Origin: an uncultured Prevotellaceae bacterium
Lineage (GTDB): Bacteria > Bacteroidota > Bacteroidia > Bacteroidales > Bacteroidaceae
Reading direction: 5' to 3'
NCBI GenBank assembly: GCA_947305005.1
Contig: CAMZCM010000010.1
Span: 20,643 to 84,642 of the forward strand
Length of the DNA: 64,000 nucleotides
How positions within the stretch are numbered: position 1 is the first letter of the stretch; the number at the start of each line of letters is the position of its first letter. Under the pieces are notes generated by a model. The model saw only the letters and a list, made by a program, of their open reading frames with translations, did not search any database and was not told the DNA's origin. Made by a program: the position numbers and the translations under genes. Below, piece after piece: positions 33,670 through 44,100 of this stretch.

Positions 33670-33726
33670 GTGATAGGTTCTATTAATATTAGACATCAAT
33701 TTAAATGATTTTTCTACTTTTCGCTG

Positions 33727-33734
33727 CAAATATA
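33727..33734 (-). promoter_or_regulatory. Promoter -7 box of the GH97 gene
   Basis: Minus strand TATATTTG followed by C, 58 bases before the chosen start. Confidence 0.65.
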
Positions 33735-33840
33735 ATAAAAAGGCAAAAGATGATATGTAAAAAGGTAAGACATATATGTACGATTTTACGAAAAATTGCA
33801 AAAATGGAACGAAATGAGTACCGTTTGACTCTTTATTTCC

Positions 33841-33871
33841 TTTGTGGTCCCAATAAAACTCTTTATTTTTG
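33841..33871 (+). promoter_or_regulatory. Full consensus promoter of the HTCS-like regulator
   Basis: TTTG at 33841-33844, a 19-base spacer, then TATTTTTG at 33864-33871: both Bacteroidota elements at the ideal distance. It lies 31 bases before the ATG at 33903. Confidence 0.75.
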
Positions 33872-33902
33872 TGCCGTCAACTTAAATATTTTTATTAGAA
33901 TA

Positions 33903-36900
33903 ATGGTTGTAAAGCGATTCCTTTTTTATGCTTCTTGTCAAAATTTGTGCAGCTTTCTTGTTGTACAAATTCTTGCATTATACTTCTGCCAGTCTGCCAT
34001 TGCAAATTCTCAAAATTACAGAACTATTGATTTGCGAAATGGATTAGCCTCTATGTTTGTACTGACTTTGCATCAGGATGCAGACGGGTTGATTTGGGCA
34101 GGAACATATAATGGGGTCAGTCTGTTAGGTGGTAATAACTCTGAGGTCCTTTTCCCAGATCGGTCAGAGATTCGAGAACTAGCAGGGAGCTGTGTCGAGA
34201 ATATCATGTCAACAGACGATGGACAATTATGGATACAAAATAATTTTGGCCTTCACTTGTGGAATCGTCATACAGGCGTACTGGAACATCACTTTGAAGC
34301 TCAGGGTGGCAACCATTGCGCAGTATCGCCGAAAGGAGATGTGGTCGCATTTACATCTCGTGGCGGTTTCTTATATTATAATAAGGTGAAACATTATTTT
34401 TATCCATTGGCGCTGGATCGTTTCTCTTATTACGACTGCATATACATGTCGATAGACAGCGTTTCCCGTTTAACCCTCTTTACGCATGATGAGCGTATCA
34501 CCTACCAATTGATTGAGAAAGAAGATGGCGTCGTTACCGCTGAACTATGGCAGCGGGAAGGCCATGCTGTGGGGCGTGTGTCTTATGCAAAAAGGTGTGA
34601 TGATCACTTGTTTTACATTGACGAGAAGGGTCGTGTCTTGATGGGCGATGCCAATGGGCGAAATGTGCGCTATTGTTTTACGATGTGTGCTTCGCAGCAT
34701 GATCGTGGAAACGTCTCATCTATCATCCTCGATGGTCAGGACCTGTTGATGTCATTTTATACGGGCGGTATTATCAGGATGCGACATCAAAATGATGATA
34801 GCTATATAGAAGAACCACAATTCTTTAGTTGTGGTGTCTTTGAGATGTTAAAGGATCGTCGTCAGGATATTATCTGGGTGGCAACGGATGGTGAGGGCGT
34901 TTGTTATAGCGTCCGTAGTCCGCATAAGATTCATAATGAATTATACAGTGACTTACCTTTCACGATTTCAAAACCAGTACGTGCTATCATTATTGACAAT
35001 AACGGAGACCTTTGGGTCGGAACAAAGGGTGACGGATTGCTTTGCTATTCCAACTACCGTCCTTTTGCAGGAGGTGCTTCGGCTTTCAAACAATATACTC
35101 ATCAAAACAGTAACTTGTTGCATAACTCTGTTTATTGTTTAGAACCAAGCGCTCACGGTGGATTCTGGATAGGTACTGATGGGAATGGTGTCAATTACTA
35201 TGATCCTCAAACGCGTGAACTGAAAACGTTGTTTGTCAATGTCCCACAAGTAAACAAGATCCATGATTTGATAGAGATCGATGGTCATGACTTATATCTA
35301 TGTACCAGTCATGGAATTTACCAGATTCATGTTGACTGGCAAGGACGGACGCCTATAGCTGTCAACGTAAAAAGATTTCTCTATAATACACCAAAGGACC
35401 TAAGGTATTTTATTTCTGTTAGCAGGGAAGACCAGTTTTTATGGTTCGCTTGCCGTAACAATGGATTTATCCGTTACGATATGACAAATGGACAAGCGTC
35501 CCTTTTCCGTTTTTCTCCCACTCCGTTAACGGCGACGAATGATGCAATCTGTGTTGATGTATCACAAGACAAGAATGTTTTTTGTGGCACCTCTTCCAGT
35601 GCATATCAGCTATCCGTATCTGTAGATGGAGAAAAAAAGTGTAAAATCAATCTTTCTGAACGACTGGATTTGCAGGGTGAGGTCATACGTGCATTAGCTG
35701 TCACGCCCGCAGATACACTATGGGCTGCTACTTCTCATTCCATATTTTGTATGGATACGCGCACTCATTCTTATTATGAGTATAATTCCAACAATGGTCT
35801 TGACATGATGGAGTTTGGCGAAGGTGCTTGTTATTATGACCATCGTTCGGGTGTTACCTATTTTGGTGCTACCAATGGTTTCGTCGCCATTTCTCCGCGA
35901 ATGTTTGTAGCTCAGTCTTTCACGCCTCCCATTCTCTTTTATACCGTACGAGTCGGTAACAAATATTATGACATTATGTCTTTGACCGACGAAGACAAGC
36001 CGTTGACACTGAGGTATAATCAGAATTATTTTACGGTAGGATTCACGGCTGTGGATTATGCCGAGGCAAATAATTATGTCTTTGAATACCGTTTGAACGA
36101 ACAGAAATGGATAGATAATGGGCCTCATAGGACCATTTCGTTTGTCGATATGTCACCAGGGGATTACAAATTGCAAGTCCGATATAAGAAAGGGGATTTC
36201 GTCAGTCCTGTATATACGCTGTATTTGCGTATCCAGTATCCTTGGTGGACATCACTCCCTGCATGTATCATTTATGCGATTCTTTTCTTGTTGCTTATCT
36301 GGTATATGATTCATTCATATTTCCGTCACCTCCGTCTTGTCCATCAGCAGGAGTCAGAAAATATTGAGAAACGGCATCGCGAAGAGATCTACCATTCACG
36401 TCTTCATTTCATTTTCAATATCGCAAATAAGTTCAGCACACCGCTGATGTTGATAGAAGGTTCCGTGCAACGCCTCTTAGCGGCTCGCCCTCTTCAACCA
36501 CATGAGCAGGACTATGTGCGCCTGATACAAGAGAATAGTAAGCAGATGGATAGCCTGATTCAGCGTATCATCGAATTTAGAAATTCAGAATCAGGACGCC
36601 TTCTCCCCTTGGAACAGAAATCAGAAGAGAATGCCATACCATTACCGGCTCCCCCTGAACCTATAGATTCAACGAAGCCTATCGTCTTTGTGGCTGATGA
36701 GAATCATGAAGTATTGTCTCTTCTGGTGGAAGTGCTGCAGTCTGATTACAACGTGTTCTGTTTTGACACCGCAGATTCTTTAACGAAAACGTTCTCGGCA
36801 CTTCATCCCAATCTTATCGTTGCCGAGACCATTATGAGTCCCATCGGCGGTTTGGAGCTCTGCCGTCAGTTGAAAGCAGATGTAGCCACGGCTCATATTC

Positions 36901-37475
36901 CTGTCATCCTCCTTTCTACAGACCTCGATCCGCAAACACGTACTGATAGTGCAACGGCAGGTGCCGATGTTTTCCTTACGAAACCGTTTGATCTGGATTA
37001 TTTTTTCTCTATCGTGCGTAGTCTTGTTCAGCAACGTTCTCAGCTGAAAGCCTATTTTAACTCTTCTTTAAGTGCTTTTGACCTCCATGATGGTCGTTTC
37101 TTGCATGATGATGACCGCTTGTTTATGGAGAAAATCGTTACGATTATTAGGGAAAATATATCCAACGTTGAATTGTCTGCGCCGTTTATTGCCAAGCAGA
37201 TGGGAGTGGGGTTGCGTAACCTTTATCGTCGGATGCAAGAAATTACTACGGAGACACCAACGTCGATGATTCGAGAGATTCGTCTGGAATATGTCCGGCA
37301 GTTACTGACAAAGACGGAACTTTCAATGGAAGAGGTCTGTTATCGGGCCGGTTATAACAATCGTGGTACCTTCTATAAACAGTTTGCCATGAAGTTTGGA
37401 TGCACTCCTAAACAATACCATGACCAAATGATGCAGACAGTAGTACGACCCTCAGAAGAAAATTCAGAGGAATAA
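33903..37475 (+). CDS. HTCS-like propeller regulator without a kinase domain and with altered phosphorylation sites
   Basis: A 1190-residue inner-membrane regulator with the outline of a Bacteroidota hybrid two-component system. A signal/anchor near the N-terminus is followed by a periplasmic two-component propeller (NGLASMFVLTLHQDADGLIWAGT, later repeats with DGLIW/GDLWVGT), a Y_Y_Y domain (about 690-770), one membrane segment near 783-802, a receiver-like domain (about 926-1040) and an AraC-type DNA-binding domain (about 1076-1180). The usual histidine-kinase core is missing: the H-box, normally SHEFRTPL, reads ANKFSTPL (His to Asn), and no ATPase domain follows, as the receiver begins about 30 residues later. 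The receiver's phospho-acceptor Asp is Glu (LIVAETIM). So it is predicted to signal without phosphorylation. Divergent from GH97, its likely target. Confidence 0.88.
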   Translation: MVVKRFLFYASCQNLCSFLVVQILALYFCQSAIANSQNYRTIDLRNGLASMFVLTLHQDADGLIWAGTYNGVSLLGGNNSEVLFPDRSEIRELAGSCVENIMSTDDGQLWIQNNFGLHLWNRHTGVLEHHFEAQGGNHCAVSPKGDVVAFTSRGGFLYYNKVKHYFYPLALDRFSYYDCIYMSIDSVSRLTLFTHDERITYQLIEKEDGVVTAELWQREGHAVGRVSYAKRCDDHLFYIDEKGRVLMGDANGRNVRYCFTMCASQHDRGNVSSIILDGQDLLMSFYTGGIIRMRHQNDDSYIEEPQFFSCGVFEMLKDRRQDIIWVATDGEGVCYSVRSPHKIHNELYSDLPFTISKPVRAIIIDNNGDLWVGTKGDGLLCYSNYRPFAGGASAFKQYTHQNSNLLHNSVYCLEPSAHGGFWIGTDGNGVNYYDPQTRELKTLFVNVPQVNKIHDLIEIDGHDLYLCTSHGIYQIHVDWQGRTPIAVNVKRFLYNTPKDLRYFISVSREDQFLWFACRNNGFIRYDMTNGQASLFRFSPTPLTATNDAICVDVSQDKNVFCGTSSSAYQLSVSVDGEKKCKINLSERLDLQGEVIRALAVTPADTLWAATSHSIFCMDTRTHSYYEYNSNNGLDMMEFGEGACYYDHRSGVTYFGATNGFVAISPRMFVAQSFTPPILFYTVRVGNKYYDIMSLTDEDKPLTLRYNQNYFTVGFTAVDYAEANNYVFEYRLNEQKWIDNGPHRTISFVDMSPGDYKLQVRYKKGDFVSPVYTLYLRIQYPWWTSLPACIIYAILFLLLIWYMIHSYFRHLRLVHQQESENIEKRHREEIYHSRLHFIFNIANKFSTPLMLIEGSVQRLLAARPLQPHEQDYVRLIQENSKQMDSLIQRIIEFRNSESGRLLPLEQKSEENAIPLPAPPEPIDSTKPIVFVADENHEVLSLLVEVLQSDYNVFCFDTADSLTKTFSALHPNLIVAETIMSPIGGLELCRQLKADVATAHIPVILLSTDLDPQTRTDSATAGADVFLTKPFDLDYFFSIVRSLVQQRSQLKAYFNSSLSAFDLHDGRFLHDDDRLFMEKIVTIIRENISNVELSAPFIAKQMGVGLRNLYRRMQEITTETPTSMIREIRLEYVRQLLTKTELSMEEVCYRAGYNNRGTFYKQFAMKFGCTPKQYHDQMMQTVVRPSEENSEE

Positions 37476-37574
37476 ATGAGGATTTTTGTACGATTTTCTG
37501 CAAATCGTTTCTGTATTTGTGCCTTTTTACAAAAATAAATAGAAAAAATATATAGGTCTTTTCAAATAAAAGAT

Positions 37575-37582
37575 TATCTTTG
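37575..37582 (+). promoter_or_regulatory. Promoter -7 box of the candidate small RNA
   Basis: TATCTTTG followed by C, in the gap after the regulator and with no gene downstream on this strand. Confidence 0.65.
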
Positions 37583-37589
37583 CAGAGGA

Positions 37590-37736
37590 ATTAGAAATAC
37601 TGATAGTTCACAAGATTTCTAAAAAAAGAGTTTTAGGCCACATCTCAGAGTATTATTTGTTGAGTTAGAAAGTAAGTTCATCAGTTAGTTGAGAGAGCCG
37701 CGGCATCTGTGAAGACACCGCGGCTCAACTTTTTTA
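37590..37736 (+). ncRNA. Candidate small RNA of about 145 bases
   Basis: A consensus promoter box (37575-37582) and a strong terminator bracket a stretch without any sensible open frame. The terminator stem is GAGCCGCGG (37695-37703) with its exact complement at 37718-37726, followed by a T-run on the plus strand only, so it cannot be the terminator of the convergent kduI gene. The predicted transcript starts near 37590. No known RNA family was recognised. Confidence 0.55.
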
Positions 37737-37754
37737 TAAACAAGAGCTAAAAAA

Positions 37755-38741
37755 TCAGCGAAGATCCTTAACTGGAATATTATCTTTGTCGTTATAGTTG
37801 AGATTCTCTCCAGCCATGCCCCAGATGAATGTATAATAATATGTAGCGCTGGCGCAATGGATACTCCATTCTGGTGACATAATAGCCTGCTCATTGTGCA
37901 ACCATACGACACGGCTCTCCTGAGGTTCGCCCATGATATGGCTGACGGTTTGTCCCTCGGGGACGTTGAAGTAGTAATATGCTTCAATACGACGGCCGTG
38001 GGTGTGAGGCGGCATGGTATTCCATACACTACCTTCCTGAAGCTGTGTCAAGCCCATCTGCAGCTGGCAGGGTCCTTCTTCAAGGGAGGTGTTCACGATA
38101 AGCTGGTTGATAGTACGCTGGTTGGACTCAGCAAGGGTGCCGAGGGGCTTCTCCTTGGTGCCGACAATAGTTGCCTTGAGCGATTGCACTTTGCCGTTCT
38201 TGCGGCCGTCAAGTGTTACCCACTGTGTCTTATAATGCTGGTGGGCAGTAGCGCTATTGAGATAGAATTTAGCGGGCTTGGAAGCGTCCTTAGAGCGGAA
38301 GATGACTTCCTTGTTTGAATCAATGGCGTTGCCTTTCTTGTCCTTGCCCAAGTAACCGCGACCTACGTAGAGTGCTTCGCTGTAACCTAAGGGATATTCC
38401 TGACCATCAACGATGACGATGCCGTCGCCTCCTGTGTTGATGATACCTAATTCACGACTATGCATGAAGTATGGCTCTTTTAAGGCATCAAAGGTCTCCA
38501 ACTTCAAATCCTTTGTAACAGGCATGGCTCCGCCAAAGATGAAACGGTCGTACTGCGAGTAGGTCAGATTAATCTCGTCAGCTACCATCACCTTCTCCAT
38601 CACGAAACGGTCGCGAAGTGTTTGCGTGTCGTAGTGCTTGACGTCCTGAGGATGGCAGGCTGTTTGGAAATAAATGTTTTGCTGGGCACTTGCTGCGAGC
38701 GCGTAAACGCTGAGTGCGAGAGATAGAAAGACTTTTTTCAT
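37755..38741 (-). CDS. kduI: 5-keto-4-deoxyuronate isomerase with a signal peptide
   Basis: Isomerises 5-keto-4-deoxyuronate (from unsaturated galacturonate or glucuronate) to 3-deoxy-glycero-2,5-hexodiulosonate. The cupin metal site is visible: [18 protein letters not shown] (two His and a Glu) and the last His in [17 protein letters not shown]. The protein has 328 residues, against about 280 for cytoplasmic KduI. The extra N-terminus [21 protein letters not shown] is a clear cleavable signal peptide, so the enzyme should act in the periplasm, which is unusual for KduI. It is the last gene of a three-gene unit after a coiled-coil protein and a PTS-type permease, 19 bases after the latter's stop. 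Confidence 0.9.
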   Translation of the reverse strand: MKKVFLSLALSVYALAASAQQNIYFQTACHPQDVKHYDTQTLRDRFVMEKVMVADEINLTYSQYDRFIFGGAMPVTKDLKLETFDALKEPYFMHSRELGIINTGGDGIVIVDGQEYPLGYSEALYVGRGYLGKDKKGNAIDSNKEVIFRSKDASKPAKFYLNSATAHQHYKTQWVTLDGRKNGKVQSLKATIVGTKEKPLGTLAESNQRTINQLIVNTSLEEGPCQLQMGLTQLQEGSVWNTMPPHTHGRRIEAYYYFNVPEGQTVSHIMGEPQESRVVWLHNEQAIMSPEWSIHCASATYYYTFIWGMAGENLNYNDKDNIPVKDLR

Positions 38742-38760
38742 TATTAGTTGTGTTAAGATA

Positions 38761-40143
38761 TTATTTCTTTGAAAGTTTCTCGTCTGTAATAATTCTTTTG
38801 CGATTGATGAGCATCATGAGAATGGTAACTAGCGCAAGGATTCCCATCCCAATATAATCAAGGCTCTTGCAGGCGCGGAAGATAACCCAACCGATGAGAG
38901 AGGAACAAAAGTCCAGAGCGCCAGCTAGGAAACCTTCAGGCACGTGGGCTGCTGCATCTTGCGTAGCGGCATAAACGGAAGCTGCTGCGGAGGTGAAGTC
39001 GGCACTCATGTCGGTAACGAAATAGAGACCGACGATGAGGGCTACAAGGCCGATGATGAATGTTTTCACAACGTTGTTTTTCGTGATGGGCAATACCATG
39101 GGGAAGAGATAGAACATGCCGGCCAATGATGCCAATGGCAAGAACTGGTTGCCAGGAAGAACAACAGAGAGGAACAAAACGGTAGGAATCAGCAACAATG
39201 ATACCACCAGCGTCGTGGGATGACCAATGACCAATGCGGGTGACATACCAATATGTACCTTTTTTCCATTGAATTTCTTTTCCACCACTTCCTTCGTCTT
39301 CTGGCTAATGGGCATCAAACCATCAATGAAGAGTTTTGTGATGCGTGGAATCAGTTCCATGACGGCACCCATAATAACGCCTAAAGAAAGGATCGTCTTG
39401 GCGGCATCGCCGTTCCATTCCTTCACACTGAGAGCGCCTATGAGTGCTCCCACGATGACACCGAGGATGAGCGGTTCGCCCAGTACGCCGAACTTCTTTT
39501 TCAATCCTTCTGCGTCAATGTCCAGTTTAGAAAAGCCTGGGATCCTGTCCAGAATCCAGTTGATAGCTATGGCAAAAGGAACAAAACTCTGACAGAAGGG
39601 CTGGGGAATGGAGATACCGTCCAAATCATAGTGCTTTTGGAACTTGTCCGCCGTAAGGTCTGCCATTACGAGGGTAAACATATAGCAGACAATGGCAGCG
39701 AAGTAACCCCATGCAAGACTTTGGTCTTTAACAAAATATACCACAGCGCCGATGAACGCAAAGTGCCAATAGTTCCATAGATCAATGTTCACGGTACGGG
39801 TTGTCTTCGTGAGCACCATCAGGAAGTTGACGCCTAAACAGATGGGGATAATGAGAGCACCGACAGCTGTATTGTAGGCCACGGCTGCAGCAGCTGGCCA
39901 TCCCATATCGAAGATATTGAGTTGGAGCTGATAGATCTCTGAAATATTCGTCAGAGGGCCGTTGAAGTTGGAGGTCAGCAATGCTGTGACGATTCCCAAT
40001 CCAACAAAACCGACACCTACATACAGGCCGCTTTGGAGCGATTTCCCAAACTTCAGGCCAATACAAAGGCCAATGATGGTAAACAAGATGGGCATCATCA
40101 CCGATGCGCCAAGTGAGATAATGTACGAAAAAACTGCTTCCAT
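38761..40143 (-). CDS. GatC-like PTS permease (EIIC, galactitol family), orphan
   Basis: A 460-residue membrane protein with about 11-12 hydrophobic segments, resembling the EIIC component of the galactitol PTS family ([25 protein letters not shown], the [14 protein letters not shown] loop). No IIA or IIB gene and no EI/HPr are near it, so it may work as an ordinary carrier instead of a phosphotransferase permease. The ATG at 40143 is used; a TTG ten codons upstream lies inside the previous gene. Its partner kduI suggests a uronate-derived substrate such as the product of KduI. Family call is firm, substrate is inference. Confidence 0.83.
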   Translation of the reverse strand: MEAVFSYIISLGASVMMPILFTIIGLCIGLKFGKSLQSGLYVGVGFVGLGIVTALLTSNFNGPLTNISEIYQLQLNIFDMGWPAAAAVAYNTAVGALIIPICLGVNFLMVLTKTTRTVNIDLWNYWHFAFIGAVVYFVKDQSLAWGYFAAIVCYMFTLVMADLTADKFQKHYDLDGISIPQPFCQSFVPFAIAINWILDRIPGFSKLDIDAEGLKKKFGVLGEPLILGVIVGALIGALSVKEWNGDAAKTILSLGVIMGAVMELIPRITKLFIDGLMPISQKTKEVVEKKFNGKKVHIGMSPALVIGHPTTLVVSLLLIPTVLFLSVVLPGNQFLPLASLAGMFYLFPMVLPITKNNVVKTFIIGLVALIVGLYFVTDMSADFTSAAASVYAATQDAAAHVPEGFLAGALDFCSSLIGWVIFRACKSLDYIGMGILALVTILMMLINRKRIITDEKLSKK

Positions 40144-40162
40144 TCTTGTGAGTATTGTTGAG

Positions 40163-41038
40163 TTATTGTTCAAAGTTCACACTTCCGCCACCGATGTTTT
40201 TCCCATCGGCAAAGATCTGTATTTTATACTGACCGGCAAGTAACATTTCATTGACATCCCAATATACAGTGACAGGGGTCTCTTCTCCGTCATATTCTAT
40301 GTCCTTGCGAATGCTGTACTCCAGATTGCGGTTCTCAAACGCAAAAGTGCCGCCACCGTTTACAACCTCATTTGTTGGTTTCAAGATGCGGACATAAATG
40401 GTGCGACTACCTGCAGCAGCTGTCACATTGCGTGAGATGTTGAAGGAAATTTGGAATTTCTTCACGTCCTTCGTCTTCTTGACTGCTTTTCCGCGTTTGT
40501 TCAGTGCGGAAATGTGTACAGACGTAGCATCCAACTGACTCGCAATGGCCACCTTGTCTGTCAGTGTCTCTTTTTCTTCGCTCAGACTCGAGATTTGCTG
40601 CTGTTGCTGTGCCTGTCTGATACGGAGATTCTCGTTCTCATTGGATAACTGCATATTCAAGCGATTCAAAGAGTCTATCTCTGAGACGAAGCTCTTGAGC
40701 ACTTCACGCATAGTGGACAATTCTTTCTTCAAACGTGTGATCTCGGCTGCATCGTTTGCCTTGGTGCGTTGCAGCTCCTCCAATAACTCCTGTGTTCGCT
40801 GTTGTTCACGCTCCAATTGGGCCATCAGTGAGTCGTTGTTAATCTGGGTTTTCATCTCGTTGTATTGGCGTGCGAAATTCTCATATTCATTTTCCATTTC
40901 GCGCTTATCCATTTCAACAAGTTCCAACATCTGTTTGTTCTCTTGGTTGGACTTACCCAGGGAAATAACTAAGAATACAAGGCCGATGAACAGGACAATG
41001 ACAACGGCAATAAGGAAATAAAGAGTCTTTTTATTCAT
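40163..41038 (-). CDS. Membrane-anchored coiled-coil protein, unknown function
   Basis: A 291-residue protein with one N-terminal membrane segment (TLYFLIAVVIVLFIGLVFLV, residues 5-24), a long Glu/Gln/Lys-rich coiled coil (about 25-185) and a C-terminal beta-rich domain (about 195-291: ISFNISRNVTAAAGSRTIYV and VYWDVNEMLLAGQYKIQIFADG). Related hypothetical proteins occur in many Bacteroidales. The start at 41038 follows the promoter box 41058-41065. First gene of the unit that continues into the GatC-like permease and kduI, but a direct part in sugar use is not evident. Not recognised beyond this. Confidence 0.72.
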   Translation of the reverse strand: MNKKTLYFLIAVVIVLFIGLVFLVISLGKSNQENKQMLELVEMDKREMENEYENFARQYNEMKTQINNDSLMAQLEREQQRTQELLEELQRTKANDAAEITRLKKELSTMREVLKSFVSEIDSLNRLNMQLSNENENLRIRQAQQQQQISSLSEEKETLTDKVAIASQLDATSVHISALNKRGKAVKKTKDVKKFQISFNISRNVTAAAGSRTIYVRILKPTNEVVNGGGTFAFENRNLEYSIRKDIEYDGEETPVTVYWDVNEMLLAGQYKIQIFADGKNIGGGSVNFEQ

Positions 41039-41057
41039 TTTTATTTGATTTTCGCGG

Positions 41058-41065
41058 CAAAGATA
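41058..41065 (-). promoter_or_regulatory. Promoter -7 box of the coiled-coil/GatC/kduI unit
   Basis: Minus strand TATCTTTG followed by C. It stands only 12 bases from the plus-strand box at 41078-41085, so the two promoters overlap and may compete. Confidence 0.75.
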
Positions 41066-41077
41066 AACAAAAAGCCT

Positions 41078-41085
41078 TATCTTTG
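41078..41085 (+). promoter_or_regulatory. Promoter -7 box of the GH31 gene
   Basis: TATCTTTG followed by C, 30 bases before the start codon, back to back with the minus-strand box at 41058-41065. Confidence 0.75.
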
Positions 41086-41115
41086 CGCACATAAACCTAA
41101 AAAACTAATATAAAT

Positions 41116-44100
41116 ATGCTGAAACGTCTGCCTTTCCTTCTTTGTTTTTTCCTCTTGGTTGGGTCTTTATCCCTTCGTGCAACGGTTACGATGAAAAAGT
41201 TGAACCCTACCACGGTGGAAATCTATCAGGATGGACAACTCTTGACCCTTGATTTCTATGGCCCGAATATTGTGCGCCTTTTCTTAGATCCTAAAGGCGG
41301 TATTGTGCGTAATCCAGAAGCCACTCCTCCTGCCAAGATACTTGTTGATCAGCCACGTCGTGCAGTTGGAACGCTTACGGTAACGCCACCATCTAATAGT
41401 CTCTTCTATCGTATAGAGACTGCCAGTTTAGCGCTTCTCGTAGATAGCAATACCGGTCGCATAAGCGTAGCGAATCATAAAACGGGAAAGTTGGTGACAG
41501 ATGCTTCTATCTCTTTCAATGAGAAAGGCTGTTGCTCGATGGAGCTCATAGCCGACGAACAGGAAAACTTCTATGGAGGCGGTGTGCAGAACGGACGTTT
41601 TGCTCATAAAGGCAACATCATTGCTATCGAGAATACTAACAATTGGATAGATGGCGGTGTGGCTTCTCCTACGCCGTTCTATTGGAGCACGGCGGGCTAC
41701 GGCATTATGTGGCACACCTTCCGTCCTGGTAAATACGATTTTGGCGCAACAGAACCGGGCAAGGTTCGACTGATGCACGAAGAGGATTATCTCGACCTCT
41801 TTCTGATGGTCGATGATGGCCCCGTAGCCCTCCTGAATGACTTCTATCAGTTGACAGGCCATCCTGTTTTGCTTCCCAAGTTCGGTTTCTACGAAGGTCA
41901 CCTCAATGCCTACAACCGCGACTATTGGACAACCGTTTCTGTTCCTGAGGGTTCTCCCGAAAGCTCTATCTCTGGTCCTTCAGGCTCTGTCCTCTTTGAG
42001 GATGGTAAGTTCTATAAAGAAAGCCAGAAACCTGTTGATGGCGGCATCCGCGAGAGCCTCAATGGTGAACTGGACAATAATTATCAATTCTCCGCTCGTG
42101 CCGTCATCGACCGTTATGAAAAAGCAGATATGCCTCTCGGTTGGGTGTTGCCCAATGATGGTTATGGGGCTGGTTACGGACAGACAGAGACGCTCGAGGG
42201 AAATGTCGAGAACCTGAAACGATTTGGAGACTATGCCCATTCGAAAGGTGTGGAGATTGGTTTATGGACACAGAGCGACCTGCACCCGAAAGACGGTGTG
42301 GAGGCTTTGTTGCAGCGTGACATCGTCCGTGAGGTCCGTGATGCAGGCGTGCGTGTCTTAAAGACGGACGTTGCATGGGTCGGTGCCGGTTATAGCTTCG
42401 GTTTGAACGGTGTTGCCGATGTTGGCGAGATCATGCCTTATTACGGCGATGATGCCCGTCCTTTCATCATCTCCCTTGACGGCTGGGCTGGCACACAACG
42501 TTATGCTGGCATCTGGACTGGTGACCAGACAGGTGGTGAGTGGGAGTATATCCGTTTCCATATTCCGACCTATATTGGTTCTGGACTTTCCGGACAGCCA
42601 AATATCTGCTCTGATATGGACGGTATCTTCGGTGGTAGGAACATTCCTGTGAATGTTCGCGACTTCCAGTGGAAGACTTTCACGCCCATGCAGTTGAACA
42701 TGGACGGTTGGGGAAGCAATCCTAAATATCCGCAGGCGCTTGGCGAACCGGCTACTTCTATCAATCGCCGGTATCTGAAGATGAAATCCATCTTGATGCC
42801 TTATACCTATACCATTGCGAAGGAAGCCATTGATGGTCTGCCCATGATCAGAGCTATGTTTTTGGATGCTCCTATCATAGGTAGTGAATCAGAATCTTGC
42901 TATAAGTATCAATTCCTCTATGGTCCCAGCATCCTTGTGGCTCCTATTTATCAGAACACAGCTGCTGATGAGCAGGGTAATGATATCCGTAATAACATCT
43001 ATCTACCCAAAGGTCAGTGGGTGGATGGTTTCAATGGTGATTGCTACGAAGGTGGCCGCATCATCAATGGCTTTGACGCTCCGCTATGGAAACTGCCTGT
43101 CTTTGTGCGTCGTGGTGCCATCATCCCCCTCACTACTCCTCACAACAATCCGAACCAGATGGATACACGCACACGTACTTATTTAATATATCCATTCGGA
43201 CGCACCGAGTTTACTACCTACGATGATGATGGTCGCACCCAAGCTTATCTGCGAGGGGAGAGTGTTACGACACGCATCATCAGTGACCTTAATGAGAAGG
43301 GACGTCTTACTGTGACCGTAGAACCCGCGAAGGGCAGCTTTGCAGGTATGGTCAATGAGCAGAAGACGACTTTCACCATTGCTCTGTCCAACGATCCGAA
43401 GAAGATTGTTCTCAAGGCGAACGGTAAGAAAATAGCCTTTACATCAACGACAGAGTTCGTTGATAACAAACAGGAAGGTTTCCGTAAATTGCATATCACC
43501 ACCAACGAGGCGTATGATATCATGAAGACCACCTTGCAATTGACCATTGATGGTTACTCCTTCGATAATGCTGATCGCTTGCTTGCTCACAGTGGCTCTC
43601 TCGTGCAGCCCACTCTTCTTACTGATGGTTTCGTAAATGGCAATGTCTCTCCTTCAGCTTATACACTGCCGTTAAAGTGGACAGCCGTTGAGAATGCTGA
43701 CTACTATGAAATAGAACACCTTGGACAGATATTCTCAACCATCAAGGGTACTGCCTTCACCCTCGAAGACCTGCAGCCCGAAATGGACTACGACGTACGT
43801 GTTCGTGCAGTGAACAAGGACGGTAAGGGCGCATGGACCAGTAAGAAGTTGCGCACCAGTCCAGACCCGTTGCGTTTTGCCATCCGGGGCATCACTGCAG
43901 AATGTACCGTTCCCGAGCAACGCGGACAGTATATTTGGCACCTTTTCGACTTCGACGAAGGCACCACGTGGCATACAGCTTGGGACCAGCCCAACTCAGC
44001 ACCATTCGACTTGATTCTTGACCTGCACGTGGTTACGCAGATTGATAGTGTCCGCTATGTCCCGCGTCCCGATGGTGGCAACGGCACGTTCAAGAAGTAT

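Noticed and set aside
40144..40173. TTG start for the GatC-like permease inside the coiled-coil gene
   Set aside because: The ATG at 40143 directly precedes the first membrane segment and avoids the overlap.
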